From Salinibacterium sp. SWN167 (GTDB taxonomy: Bacteria; Actinomycetota; Actinomycetes; Actinomycetales; Microbacteriaceae), in the NCBI RefSeq assembly GCF_015864665.1, contig NZ_JADYWU010000001.1, positions 1,178,001 to 1,242,000 on the forward strand: a stretch of DNA of 64,000 nucleotides, read 5' to 3'. The notes under the pieces were generated by a model. It made no database searches and was not told the DNA's origin. It saw nothing but the letters and a program-made list of their open reading frames with translations. This document shows, piece after piece, positions 24,884-33,354 of this stretch. The translations under genes were made by a program, and so were the position numbers. Within the stretch, counting starts at the first letter, position 1. Each line of letters opens with the position of its first letter.

Positions 24884-26578
24884 CTACGGCTGACTGCGGA
24901 TGATCGAAATAGGCCCCGACTGATCGCTCGCTGTCGTCAGTTGGTGCGAAGCGGCATTCGTTGCCTTCGCTTCGGCATCGTCGCTGTCATCGTCGTCCCC
25001 GAGCACGTTGAGCGATTCCGTGGCTTCTCCGCGGTCGATGCTGGTGGCCAACGGAACCTCTTTGAGGAACATCAGCAGCACGGCCGAGAGCAGAACCAGC
25101 GGCACCATGTAGAGGAACACCGGTGCCAGCGAATCGTTGTAGGAGCTGACGATGATCTCGCGCAGTGCATCCGGAAGATCGCGCACAGCAGCTGGCGTCA
25201 ATGAGTTGGTGTCGCCGGTGGCGCCAGCGGCAGTCGCCGGAAGGCGGGTGCTCAGCAGATCGGTGAGACGAGCAACGAACAGGCTGCCGACGACTGCGGT
25301 GCCAATTGAGGCACCAATCTGGCGGAAGTAGTTGTTGGATGCCGTAGCGGTGCCGACCTGCGAGTTGGGGAACGTGTTCTGCACGATAAGCACCAGAATT
25401 TGCATGCTCATGCCGATACCGAGGCCCATCACGGCGAGGTACGAGCAGAGAATCCAGAGGGGGAGGTCGGGCGTCATAGTGGAGAGCAACGCCAAACCGG
25501 TAGCGAGAACAAAGGCGCCCGTGATCGGTAGCCACTTGTAGCGGCCGGTGCGACTAACCAGTTGGCCCGCCGTTACCGAACTCAGAAGAAGCGCACCCAT
25601 CATCGGAATCATCAAGAATCCGGCCTGGGTCGCATTCACACCCGTCACCATCTGCAAGTACGTCGGCATGTAGGCGAGGGCACCGAACATGGCGATACCG
25701 GTAATCAGGCCGGATGCCGTCGTGAGAACAAAGTTGCGTTCCTTGAACATGCCCATGGGCATGATCGGCTCGGCGGCGGAGCGTTCCACCATCACGAAGG
25801 AGAAGGCGGCGACAACGGCGATGATGATTAGCGAGATGATGAGCAGCGAATCCCAGTCGTACTGTGTGCCACCCCAGGTTGTCGTGAGAACAACCGCTGC
25901 CGAAGCAATGGCGAGCAACACCATGCCGGCGACATCGATGGTCGGCTTGCGCTTGTTGTGTTTCGGGAGCTTGAGCAGGGTGACAGCAGCGAGGATCGCT
26001 AGGGCACCGAGCGGGAGGTTCATCCAGAACGCCCAACGCCATCCGATCGACTCAGTGAACCAGCCACCGAGTAGTGGCCCGGCGACGCTCGCGAGAGCAA
26101 ATACGCCACCGATCGCGCCCATGTAACGGCCACGCTCGCGCGCGGGAATCACATCGGCAATGATCGCCTGCGACAAAATCATGAGGCCACCGCCGCCGAG
26201 TCCCTGAACGGCGCGGCCGACGATCAGCCAGGTCATGTCGGGGGCGAGCCCGCCGACAACAGAGCCAATCATGAAGATAGAAATTGCTCCGATGAACAGA
26301 CCCTTGCGACCAATGAGGTCACCGAGTTTTCCGTAGACGGGCATCATGATGGTCGCAGCCAGAATGTAGGCCGTCGTGACCCACAGCATGTGGTTCACGC
26401 CATCGAGCTCTCCCACAATGGTGGGGAGTGCGGTGCTGAAGATGGTTTGGTCGAGAGCTGAGAGCAGCATCGTCACCATGAGACCCACGAACAGCAAAAG
26501 GATGCTGCGCTTCGTAGCGGGATCGTTGAAGGATTCGGGAGTGACGTCGGCGACAGGTGGTTCGTTGGTGGTTGTCAT
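24884..26578 (-). CDS. MFS multidrug transporter, DHA2 family (EmrB/QacA-like, 14 TM)
   Basis: A 564-residue, 14-helix drug:H+ antiporter. ATG 26578 overlaps the tetR stop by 4 bases. TM1 carries LDQTIFSTALPTIV (motif D1), the loop MPVYGKLGDLIGRKGLFIGA is motif A, and ASVAGPLLGGWFTESIGWRWAFWMNLPLG covers motif C and the DHA2-specific WRWxFxxNLP stretch. A large loop lies between the last two helices (DLLSTRLPATAAGATG). Second gene of a tetR-emrB type operon; substrates unknown but probably lipophilic cations or antibiotics. Confidence 0.93.
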   Translation of the reverse strand: MTTTNEPPVADVTPESFNDPATKRSILLLFVGLMVTMLLSALDQTIFSTALPTIVGELDGVNHMLWVTTAYILAATIMMPVYGKLGDLIGRKGLFIGAISIFMIGSVVGGLAPDMTWLIVGRAVQGLGGGGLMILSQAIIADVIPARERGRYMGAIGGVFALASVAGPLLGGWFTESIGWRWAFWMNLPLGALAILAAVTLLKLPKHNKRKPTIDVAGMVLLAIASAAVVLTTTWGGTQYDWDSLLIISLIIIAVVAAFSFVMVERSAAEPIMPMGMFKERNFVLTTASGLITGIAMFGALAYMPTYLQMVTGVNATQAGFLMIPMMGALLLSSVTAGQLVSRTGRYKWLPITGAFVLATGLALLSTMTPDLPLWILCSYLAVMGLGIGMSMQILVLIVQNTFPNSQVGTATASNNYFRQIGASIGTAVVGSLFVARLTDLLSTRLPATAAGATGDTNSLTPAAVRDLPDALREIIVSSYNDSLAPVFLYMVPLVLLSAVLLMFLKEVPLATSIDRGEATESLNVLGDDDDSDDAEAKATNAASHQLTTASDQSGPISIIRSQP

Positions 26579-27201
26579 TGAAGTGTGTTCAGTGTTTCTC
26601 GTGTAAGTCCGATCGCGCGAAGGTACATGGAGTCGATGTCGGCGGTAGCGCCGGCAGCAATCCATTCCTTGACTGCGATTCGAACGGATGCGACGCAAGT
26701 GGCTACGGCAATTTCGGCGACGTGTTCGGGGTCGCGGGGGAGCGTAGTTTCTCGCTTATTGAGGAATTGGACGACGGCAGCAGCCATCGTGCTGTTCAGT
26801 TGCGTGAATTGGTGAATCTGTCGGCTCAACAAACGCGGGTGTTCTTGAACAAGAGCCATCCGCTGAGTTTTGAGCTGGGTACGAGCGGCCATCGGGCCAA
26901 AGATGTGAAACATGGTGGAGACGATCGCAACGACCAAGTCATCGGTTTCTGCGCCGGCGACTCCAGCATCAATCGCGCGCTGAACTTCTCCCATGTCCTG
27001 AGTTCCGAGGATGGCATCCTCTTTGCTCTCGAAATAGTTGAAGAAGGTGCGCGGCGAGATGTCTGCACGGTCGCTGATCATGTCGACCGTGGCGCCATCA
27101 AGCCCTTCAGCCGTGACGATTTCAACCGCGGCAGTTTCGATGCGCAGTCGCGTTTCGATTCGTTTGCGGTCGCGGAGACCGAGGGCAGGAGTATCAGGCA
27201 C
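26575..27201 (-). CDS. TetR-family transcriptional regulator
   Basis: A 208-residue repressor starting at GTG 27201. The N-terminal HTH reads AVEIVTAEGLDGATVDMISDRADISPRTFFNYFESKEDAIL, shown here as a description of the canonical TetR turn with the SPRTFFNYF recognition helix. The C-terminal helical domain is the ligand pocket. Upstream lie repeated TTTTTGCAGT/TGCA elements (27212-27245), probable operators. The DHA2 transporter overlaps the stop, so it controls its own efflux pump. Confidence 0.92.
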   Translation of the reverse strand: MPDTPALGLRDRKRIETRLRIETAAVEIVTAEGLDGATVDMISDRADISPRTFFNYFESKEDAILGTQDMGEVQRAIDAGVAGAETDDLVVAIVSTMFHIFGPMAARTQLKTQRMALVQEHPRLLSRQIHQFTQLNSTMAAAVVQFLNKRETTLPRDPEHVAEIAVATCVASVRIAVKEWIAAGATADIDSMYLRAIGLTRETLNTLQ

Positions 27202-27211
27202 TCAGCAATAA

Positions 27212-27245
27212 TTGCAGAGACTGCAAAAATGCACAACTGCAAAAA
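27212..27245 (-). promoter_or_regulatory. Tandem TetR operator candidates
   Basis: On the minus strand the word TTTTTGCAGT occurs twice, each followed by TGCA after 2-3 bases. On the plus strand this gives TGCA at 27213, 27222, 27230 and 27238, including TTGCA-N5-TGCAA. The pair lies 10-44 bases upstream of the tetR start. Confidence 0.6.
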
Positions 27246-27275
27246 GCTGGGAGAGTGCTTAGAGCTCCGCGCCGG

Positions 27276-27911
27276 CTAGAGCGTGATGGATTCGCCCGGT
27301 TGCAGAATCGTCAGTTCGCCACCATGGCCAGCCATGGCATCCGTAATTCTGGCGGCCGAGAGGGCAAGTCCCTTGTCGGAGAGCACGGCATCGTGCGTCT
27401 GAATTGCCCGCTTCGGGGCTAGCTCCGTCACGTAATCCATGACCTCACTGATCTTCAGCCACGGAGCGCCGGCGGGGATCGCGGCGGCCGCCACAGGCTT
27501 CGGCGGCACTGTGAAGGAGTCTCCGCCGTACCAAAACTCGCCATTCACGAGCACTCCGAGGTTGTCGATCATCGGGATCGAGGGATGGATGACGGCATGC
27601 TCGCCGCCGAAGAATTCGAGGGTCCAGACGCCTGCAGTGATCATCGCGCCGTCAACGACTGTCGTGATGTTCCAGTTCGTGGCAGCGGCCGCGACTCCGG
27701 CAGGACCGAAGATGGGCGCGTCGGGATTGTTGTCGCGAATGCGCTCGAGTTGCTCGTCGGTCCAATGGTCGGGGTGTTGGTGGGTGATCACGATGGCGGT
27801 CACGTTGTCGAGCGCGGGAAGTGGCTCGGTGAACCCGCCGGGATCGATGACGAGGCGCTCATTCTGGTGTTCGAGAACGAGGCAGGCATGCTCATACTTG
27901 GTGACCTTCAT
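27276..27911 (-). CDS. MBL-fold metal-dependent hydrolase
   Basis: A 211-residue metallo-beta-lactamase-fold protein. The metal motif is THQHPDHW, an H-x-H-x-D-H signature, preceded by LVIDPGGF; a later metal ligand is the His in GGEHAVIHP. It resembles the UPF0173/YtkL-like group of small cytoplasmic hydrolases with unknown substrates. TAGGCT (27918-27923) lies 6 nt upstream of the ATG, suggesting a leaderless transcript. It is divergent from the lipid kinase gene across 56 bases. Confidence 0.85.
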   Translation of the reverse strand: MKVTKYEHACLVLEHQNERLVIDPGGFTEPLPALDNVTAIVITHQHPDHWTDEQLERIRDNNPDAPIFGPAGVAAAATNWNITTVVDGAMITAGVWTLEFFGGEHAVIHPSIPMIDNLGVLVNGEFWYGGDSFTVPPKPVAAAAIPAGAPWLKISEVMDYVTELAPKRAIQTHDAVLSDKGLALSAARITDAMAGHGGELTILQPGESITL

Positions 27912-27967
27912 GCTTTGAGCCTAAGCCTGTGGTGCGCTCGATGCGAGACAGTGCGACATACTGAAGT

Positions 27968-28900
27968 GTGGAGTCGATCAAACCCCTGCGTCTAGTTGTC
28001 GCGATCAATCCCACAGCATCGTTTGGCCGCGGCAAGAACGTGGGCCCGCGTGCTGTTGAAGCGTTGCGTGCGCTCGGGCATGATGTGACTGCCCTTGAGC
28101 AACCTAATTTCGCTTTGCTGTTGAAGCGCGGGCGAAAAGCGGTCGCTAAAAAGCCAGACGCACTGCTGGTGGTTGGCGGCGACGGCATGGTCAATTTGGG
28201 CACCAATTTGGTGGCAAAAACCAAAGTGCCGTTGGGTATCATTCCGTCGGGCACTGGCAATGACATGGCTCGAGGTCTCGGCATCCCACTGTCTGATGTG
28301 GATGCCGCTGTCGCGAGTATTGTGCGCGGCCTGGCGAGGCCGCCGCGCGCGATCGATGCCGGCAGCGTTACCTATGTGGATGACGCCACGGGGTCGGCCG
28401 CGACCCGCTGGTTTGCGTGTGTGCTCTCCGCCGGTTTTGATGCGATCGTCAACGAGCGTGCGAACCTCATGTCGTGGCCGCGCGGTGCCAGCCGCTACAC
28501 GGTCGCGCTTCTCATCGAACTGTTGCGCTTGCGCCCTATCCATTACAAGCTCACCCTCGACGATGTGGTGATTGAAACCACGGCGGCGCTTGTCAGCGTG
28601 GGCAATAACGTGTCGCTCGGTGGCGGCATGAAGGTGACGCCTGATGCGATTCTGGATGACGGCCTCGCCGATGTTCTCGTCGTCGAAGCCTTGTCACGGT
28701 TGGCTTTCTTGCGCGTCTTCCCGCGCGTCTTCAGCGGCAAGCATCTCAGTGACCCGCGCGTGACGGTCTATCGGGCTAAGCGAATTCGTATCGAGTCCGA
28801 GGACATCATGGCGTACGCCGATGGGGAGCGCTTTGCGGCGCTGCCAATCGATATCAAGATGGTTGCCGGTGTGCTGAACGTGCTGGATCAGCGGCCGTAG
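27968..28900 (+). CDS. Diacylglycerol kinase / YegS-like lipid kinase
   Basis: A 310-residue protein starting at GTG 27968. The kinase catalytic domain shows LVVAINPTASFGRGK, the diacylglycerol-kinase glycine motif VVGGDGMVNLGTNLV, and the nucleotide loop GIIPSGTGNDMARGLGI. The C-terminal beta-sandwich ends in AYADGERFAALPIDI, where the DGE motif is conserved in the DgkB/YegS family. It phosphorylates diacylglycerol or a related lipid at the membrane face and is likely a housekeeping lipid-recycling enzyme. Confidence 0.93.
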   Translation: MESIKPLRLVVAINPTASFGRGKNVGPRAVEALRALGHDVTALEQPNFALLLKRGRKAVAKKPDALLVVGGDGMVNLGTNLVAKTKVPLGIIPSGTGNDMARGLGIPLSDVDAAVASIVRGLARPPRAIDAGSVTYVDDATGSAATRWFACVLSAGFDAIVNERANLMSWPRGASRYTVALLIELLRLRPIHYKLTLDDVVIETTAALVSVGNNVSLGGGMKVTPDAILDDGLADVLVVEALSRLAFLRVFPRVFSGKHLSDPRVTVYRAKRIRIESEDIMAYADGERFAALPIDIKMVAGVLNVLDQRP

Positions 28901-28921
28901 CCAGCGCCTGCTGGTGTCTCG

Positions 28922-29389
28922 CTAGGCAGTAGGGGATGCGGCGTCGGTGGCGATGCACGCGTAATCAGTCATGAGCGTGCCATCGTCGGCGGAACGCTCG
29001 GAGATGATGAATTCCTGGTCGGGGCGCGCTGTGCCATCCGCGACTGTCTCTTTGAACGCGCTGAACGTGTCAGAGCAGGCTGAGGAGACAGCGTTCTGCA
29101 AGCCGCCGGCGTCAGTGATGGCACTCTTCTTGAGTTCGCCCTTGCCGATCACAATGTGGCTGTGATCTGTGGTGCACGGGGTCACTTCTGCTTCGCTGAG
29201 GTCGCTTCCCTCTACGAACGTAAAGCAGTCATTGACGAGTAATTCGGTGGAGCCAATGATGGTCGGCTCGAGCACTTGGCCACTGTCATCGCGGGGAATT
29301 TCAGGGGAGAGGAGTGAGCACCCCGTGAGGGCGGCGACAGCCGCAACAGCAATAAAAGTGGCAGTGGTGGCGCGCGTGAAGGCAGTCAA
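28922..29389 (-). CDS. Septum-formation-domain-like lipoprotein
   Basis: Starting at TTG 29389 gives a 155-residue protein with a compact lipoprotein signal ending in ALTGCS. The longer frame (29449) begins upstream of a good TATAAT (29403-29408), so the TTG with AGGA a few bases upstream is preferred. The mature part contains LVNDCFTF and EVTPCTTDHSHIVIG, the paired Cys pattern of the actinobacterial septum-formation-related domain (GDCF ... V-x-C-x-x-x-H). A further Cys pair (SSACSD, DYACIA) may form a second disulfide. The cell-envelope role is inferred from the family name only. Confidence 0.75.
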   Translation of the reverse strand: MTAFTRATTATFIAVAAVAALTGCSLLSPEIPRDDSGQVLEPTIIGSTELLVNDCFTFVEGSDLSEAEVTPCTTDHSHIVIGKGELKKSAITDAGGLQNAVSSACSDTFSAFKETVADGTARPDQEFIISERSADDGTLMTDYACIATDAASPTA

Positions 29390-29402
29390 AAATGATCCTG
29401 TG

Positions 29403-29408
29403 ATTATA
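29403..29408 (-). promoter_or_regulatory. -10 element of the lipoprotein gene
   Basis: The minus-strand TATAAT is the consensus -10. It lies 13 bases upstream of TTG 29389, leaving a short leader that carries AGGA. No good -35 is visible. Confidence 0.5.
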
Positions 29409-29468
29409 AATTGGCAGAAGTGGGAAAAGTAGCGCCAAAGGTGTGGCATACTTTTCTAGTTGTTGTGA

Positions 29469-29541
29469 GGCCCCATCGTATAGAGGCCTAGTACGCCGCC
29501 CTCTCACGGCGGTAACACGGGTTCGAATCCCGTTGGGGTCA
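29469..29541 (+). tRNA. tRNA-Glu (CTC anticodon)
   Basis: A 73-nt cloverleaf. The acceptor GGCCCCA pairs with TGGGGTC, the anticodon stem CCGCC/GGCGG encloses loop CTCTCAC with anticodon CTC (29503-29505, reads GAG), and the T arm contains GGTTCGAATCC. CCA is not encoded. A terminator follows within 10 bases. Confidence 0.95.
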
Positions 29542-29548
29542 CAGTAGC

Positions 29549-29588
29549 AAAATCCCGGTCTCGTTCGTGTGAACAAGACCGGGATTTT
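29549..29588 (+). terminator. Terminator after tRNA-Glu
   Basis: A stem of at least 10 bp (AATCCCGGTC 29551-29560 with GACCGGGATT 29577-29586) ends in TTTT on the plus strand and has AAAA on the 5' side, so it could work in both directions. Confidence 0.85.
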
Positions 29589-29636
29589 ATCGTTAACGGG
29601 ACACCCAATTCAGGGGGTCAATTGCGCCTTCATTGC

Positions 29637-29665
29637 GCGGTACCCGCGGTACCCGCGGTAGTGCC
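29637..29665. repeat. Short iterated GGTACCCGC repeat
   Basis: GCGGTACCC occurs in tandem copies with 9-base periodicity, ending in CGCGGTAGTG. Each copy contains the palindrome GGTACC. No function is apparent. Confidence 0.5.
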
Positions 29666-29774
29666 GAGTTCAGTGTTGAGCCGGCTTGGGCGAATCATCC
29701 GGCCGACGCAACCCTTGCTTCGTGATGAATTCTCGTTACGGTGGAGGGGTGCGTAACTTCAGCGCAGTCGGGAT

Positions 29775-29978
29775 GTGATGGACATGTTTATGGGTGGAAA
29801 CGGCCAGTGGGTTCGCGCCCGCAACGAGGCCGGAGCCAAACTTTTTCTTCAAGAGAAACAGCTGGAGGCCGAACGTCATGCGGCCTCTCGGGCTCGCTCC
29901 CGAGCATTCTGGAAGCGAACCCGTCGACGGGTGCGTGAATCGTGGCAACGCTGGCGAGCTAAGCGTCACTCACGCTGA
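29775..29978 (+). CDS. Possible small basic protein
   Basis: A 67-residue frame whose start (GTG 29775, or ATG 29778, 29784 or 29790) lacks a convincing Shine-Dalgarno. The C-terminal half is highly charged (EKQLEAERHAASRARSRA, then a run of Arg/Trp/Lys), predicted to be one long amphipathic helix. No family is recognised. It occupies the gap between tRNA-Glu and the alpha/beta hydrolase, where nothing else is apparent. Overlapping frames in this stretch are of similar length, so this is only a candidate. Confidence 0.4.
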   Translation: MMDMFMGGNGQWVRARNEAGAKLFLQEKQLEAERHAASRARSRAFWKRTRRRVRESWQRWRAKRHSR

Positions 29979-30000
29979 ACGCCAATCACGTTGAACGTGC

Positions 30001-30822
30001 TTACTCCGCGATGAACTCGAGAATGTCGCGGCCGAGTTGCTCCTGGTAGTCGCCATAGATGCCGTGGGGCGCTCCCGCATACACCTTGAGCGTTCCGTGT
30101 TTCACGAGCGCTACGGCCTTGTGGGCGGCATCGTTGATGGGCACAATCTGATCGTCGTCGCCGTGCGCGAGCAGGATGGGAACATCCAGTGCCTTCAGGT
30201 CTTCGGTGAAGTCGGTTTCGGAGAATGCCTTCACGCAGTCGTAGGCAGCGGCCAGATTGACGTTCATGCCTTGGCGCCAAAACTCGCGCTTAGCACCCTC
30301 TGACACGGCGGAGCCTTCGCGGTTGGCGCCGAAGAATGCCTCGGTCAAGTCAATGTAGAACTGCGACGCATCCTTCAATACACCCGCACGGATGCCATCA
30401 AATGCTTCCAGGGGCAAGCCATCGGGGTTGGTGTCACTGATCACCATCTGCGGCGGCACAGCACCGGCAGTGATGACCTTCGCGACGCGGCCGTTGGCGT
30501 GCTGAGCGGCATAACGGACCACTTCACCGCCGCCTGTTGAGTGGCCGATGACGACAAGGTTGCTGAGATCGAGATGTTCGACGAGCTCAGCGAGATCGCG
30601 GGCATAGGTATCCATGTCATTGCCGGTGTACGTCTTGGAGGAGCGACCGTGTCCGCGGCGGTCGTGCGCGATAGCGCGGTAGCCGTTGTCGGCGAGCAGT
30701 TTGATTTCGACTTGCCAAGCATCCGAGGAGAGAGGCCAGCCGTGGCTCAGCAGTACCGGCTGACCGGCACCCTGATCGGTGTAGTAAATCTCTGTTCCAT
30801 CGGAGGTGGTGAAGTAGGGCAT
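30001..30822 (-). CDS. Alpha/beta hydrolase (non-haem chloroperoxidase/arylesterase-like)
   Basis: A 273-residue hydrolase of the cofactor-free haloperoxidase/esterase group. The early oxyanion segment is VLLSHGWPLSSDAWQ, the nucleophile elbow VIGHSTGGGEVVRY (Ser in G-H-S-T-G), the acid Asp lies in ILLAHGDDDQIVP and the His in GAPHGIY. AAGGAA is a good Shine-Dalgarno 7 bases before the ATG. It hydrolyses esters or, with acetate, forms peracid; the physiological substrate is unknown. It is divergent from an MmyB-type regulator across 150 bases, which may control it. Confidence 0.92.
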   Translation of the reverse strand: MPYFTTSDGTEIYYTDQGAGQPVLLSHGWPLSSDAWQVEIKLLADNGYRAIAHDRRGHGRSSKTYTGNDMDTYARDLAELVEHLDLSNLVVIGHSTGGGEVVRYAAQHANGRVAKVITAGAVPPQMVISDTNPDGLPLEAFDGIRAGVLKDASQFYIDLTEAFFGANREGSAVSEGAKREFWRQGMNVNLAAAYDCVKAFSETDFTEDLKALDVPILLAHGDDDQIVPINDAAHKAVALVKHGTLKVYAGAPHGIYGDYQEQLGRDILEFIAE

Positions 30823-30972
30823 TGCGGGTTCCTTTCGCGTGGTGGGGAGAACTCTGTCTCAGGCTAGAAAGCCAATCGCTGTTGCGCGTGCCCCCACGAG
30901 TCCTAGTCAGCTACCCGCAGAGGCCCGCGCCGGACTAGATTTACTAGTGCGGGAATTGGGAAAGGACCCCTC

Positions 30973-31833
30973 GTGGCCGATCAACAGGGTGCGCTCGGTG
31001 AGTACTTGTGCGCTCGCCGCGGAGGGCTCACGCCCGAGCAAGTAGGGTTGCCTGCTGACCCTCAGCGCCGTGTCGCCGGGCTGCGTCGTGACGAAGTCGC
31101 CGCGCTCGCGGGCATCAGCCGCGAATACTACGTTCGGCTCGAACAGGGCCGAGATGATCGCCCGTCGATGCAAGTGATCAGTGCTCTCGCGCGAGCGCTT
31201 AAACTCGACGAATTTGCTGTCCGCTACCTCGTTCGATTGGCAACGCCTCAAGCGCCTCGACCGCAAGCAGCGGGGCCGTTGCCGGATGCCATCACCGGCC
31301 GTCTACTCGAACAGTGGCCAGATAGCCCCGCTCTCGTTCTCGACCCTAACCGCGACATTGTCGCTAGCAATTCACTGGCGCGAGCTCTTGTTCCCGAGAG
31401 TTTTCAGGTCGGAATGAACCTCATGCTCAATACCTTCTTGCCTGGGGCTCGCACGCGGCATCCTCATTGGAGCGGTCTCGTCTCTGATCACGTCGCGGCG
31501 CTTCGCTTCTACAGTGATCCGACGGATCCGCGTCGGCAAGAGATCGTCGCTCAGCTGCTGCGTGAACAGCCCGAGTTTGCTCGCTGTTGGGCGCGCCATG
31601 ACGCTCGACCGTTCAGCGACAGGACCTTTCGTGTGCCGATTGCGGGGGTCGGGGAAGTGGAACTCAACATCCAACTCTTCTCGCTGCCGGTGCATTTTGG
31701 CTACGAGCTGATGGTGGTGTTTCCCACCCCCGGATCGCCCGCCGCCTCCGCTCTCGCGTACCTCGCCGCTCGCGGTACTGGGCCAGGCGTTACCCCCACA
31801 CGTTTTAGCGAGCCAGACTCACCAACGCGCTAA
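30973..31833 (+). CDS. XRE-family regulator with MmyB-like ligand-binding domain (copy 1)
   Basis: A 286-residue regulator starting at GTG 30973 (Shine-Dalgarno AAAGGA). The N-terminal HTH contains RRVAGLRRDEVAALAGISREYYVRLEQGRD, the stretched XRE domain of the MmyB group, of which the core turn is VAALAGISREYYVRLEQG. The C-terminal ~180 residues (PALVLDPNRDIVASNSLARAL, then an EFARCWARHDARP motif) form the MmyB PAS-like domain thought to bind a fatty acid or similar ligand. It is divergent from the hydrolase. Confidence 0.93.
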   Translation: MADQQGALGEYLCARRGGLTPEQVGLPADPQRRVAGLRRDEVAALAGISREYYVRLEQGRDDRPSMQVISALARALKLDEFAVRYLVRLATPQAPRPQAAGPLPDAITGRLLEQWPDSPALVLDPNRDIVASNSLARALVPESFQVGMNLMLNTFLPGARTRHPHWSGLVSDHVAALRFYSDPTDPRRQEIVAQLLREQPEFARCWARHDARPFSDRTFRVPIAGVGEVELNIQLFSLPVHFGYELMVVFPTPGSPAASALAYLAARGTGPGVTPTRFSEPDSPTR

Positions 31834-31898
31834 ATCGTCGTGGTGGGTGGCCCCACCGGGGCTAGGCTGCCGCGACCGTCGCGCCCTACGGTGAGCAC

Positions 31899-32462
31899 AT
31901 GAACGAAGATGTCGATCTCGCCATTGAGCGCCAACGTGCTCTGGCGACTGCGCACCTCAGGAACTGGCGCGAAGTGCCAGCAGTGCTGCTGGATCGGCAT
32001 CTTGAGGTGCTCGCCTCGAACCCGCTCGCTCGAGCGCTCTCCGCCAGTTTTGAGAGGGGCGTGAACCTCGCTCGTTTCACCTTTCTCGAGCCCACTGTCG
32101 AGCGCAGCGGGGCATCCTTCACCGCGGCGGCAACCCAGATCGCCGGGATGCTCAACGACTCGCTCGCGCTTCATGAGAGCGATAGCGAATTTCGGGAGAT
32201 AGTGGGTGAGCTTTCGGCCAAGAGCCCCACATTTTCCGAAGTGTGGGCGAAAGAGTCGATCGGAGCGCAGGTGACGGGCACCGTCAGCTTTACTGATACC
32301 GGCGTTGGCACGCTCAGCCTGGGCTATAGCCTCGTGAGAATCCCCGAAGACACCGACGACTATCTACTCGTTTTCTGCACGACCGATGATGCCGCGCAGT
32401 CGCATCTCGATTCACTGATAGCGCTCATTGCGCATGATCCTCCGTCTTGCGGTAAGGGCTGA
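31899..32462 (+). CDS. MmyB-like ligand-binding domain protein lacking the HTH
   Basis: A 187-residue protein aligning only with the C-terminal sensory half of its neighbours: VPAVLLDRHLEVLASNPLARALSA, a central SDSEFREIVGELSAKSP, and FSEVWAKES matching the xxxxWAxH region (His replaced by Glu-Ser). The XRE DNA-binding domain is absent and the 65 bases upstream do not encode one, so it is either a free-standing ligand-binding protein that modulates the other two copies or a decayed paralogue that has lost its N-terminus. The frame is intact and codon use looks normal, which favours the first view. No Shine-Dalgarno is obvious. Confidence 0.75.
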   Translation: MNEDVDLAIERQRALATAHLRNWREVPAVLLDRHLEVLASNPLARALSASFERGVNLARFTFLEPTVERSGASFTAAATQIAGMLNDSLALHESDSEFREIVGELSAKSPTFSEVWAKESIGAQVTGTVSFTDTGVGTLSLGYSLVRIPEDTDDYLLVFCTTDDAAQSHLDSLIALIAHDPPSCGKG

Positions 32463-32484
32463 CGAGGCTCCACGTGAGAAGCAA

Positions 32485-33354
32485 TTAGGCATCAGGTGAT
32501 AACTGGTCGGAACGGAAAGCGGATGCCCCCGGCCGTCGAATCGACACGAGGTACGCGATCGCGGCAGCAGCGTGAGTGTCTGGCTCGACTAGGTAGGTCA
32601 CGAGATATTGGCCGGGAGCATTCGAGACTTCGAGGGCTTGCCACCGAAATTCGACCCAGCCGATGGGATCAAGGAGCACGTGGAGTGTGCCTCCCGTATG
32701 AGGTCGCGCCTCGTGCCGAGCCCAGAGTGGTCGAAAGCTTCGGTAGGTCGTCGACAAATAGCCGACGACCTCGTGCAGCCGCGGATCATTGGGGTCGCTT
32801 GAGAATCGAAGTGCAGCGAGCATTTGGTTGAGAATAGACTCCCAGCCCTCCAGCACCGCGGCAGGCTGTTCCTCCTCGATCGCGCGGGCGTAGCCGCCGA
32901 AAGCATCGATGAGTTGATTGTGCCCCGGTTGTACTTCGGGACTGAGGGCGCGCATCAACTGATTGGAGGCGAGCACATCATGGTTGCGATCAAAGAGGTA
33001 GGCGGGGGTGTGCGACCAGTAGTCGAGCAATCCCAGTACCGACTCCGACAGCGGATGCGAACGCATCGTTTGTGACCCCGGGCGCGCTAGTCGAAAGAAA
33101 TAGTCGCGCGCATCGTCATCCAAGCGCAGCGCTCGCGCCAGCGCACTGAGCACTTGGTCGGAGGGGTGCTGATCGCGGCCCTGCTCGATGCGCACGTAGT
33201 AATCGGCGCTGATGCCCGCGAGTTCGGCGACCTCTTCCCGACGAAGACCCGACACTCGCCGACCCGCCGCGGCGGGCAGTCCAACGTCGGTGGGCTGCAG
33301 CGAATCCCTTCGCGCTCGCAGATAGCTGGCGAGCGGATTCGGCTCGTGGGCCAT
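32485..33354 (-). CDS. XRE-family regulator with MmyB-like ligand-binding domain (copy 2)
   Basis: A 289-residue regulator. ATG 33354 has AGGAG on the minus strand a few bases upstream; the longer frame to 33582 has no support. The HTH core is VAELAGISADYYVRIEQGRD, and the C-terminal MmyB domain shows TPAYLFDRNHDVLASNQLMRAL and FRPLWARHEARPHTGG. It is divergent from the DszC-like flavoenzyme (160 bases), so that gene is the most likely target. Confidence 0.93.
   Translation of the reverse strand: MAHEPNPLASYLRARRDSLQPTDVGLPAAAGRRVSGLRREEVAELAGISADYYVRIEQGRDQHPSDQVLSALARALRLDDDARDYFFRLARPGSQTMRSHPLSESVLGLLDYWSHTPAYLFDRNHDVLASNQLMRALSPEVQPGHNQLIDAFGGYARAIEEEQPAAVLEGWESILNQMLAALRFSSDPNDPRLHEVVGYLSTTYRSFRPLWARHEARPHTGGTLHVLLDPIGWVEFRWQALEVSNAPGQYLVTYLVEPDTHAAAAIAYLVSIRRPGASAFRSDQLSPDA

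Noticed and set aside
28901-28914. CCAGC-GCCT-GCTGG hairpin between the lipid kinase and the lipoprotein gene as a terminator
   Set aside because: The stem is only 5 bp and has no T-tract on either strand.
29500-30000. Possible integrated element next to tRNA-Glu
   Set aside because: No integrase, no repeated tRNA 3' end and no change of composition could be seen.
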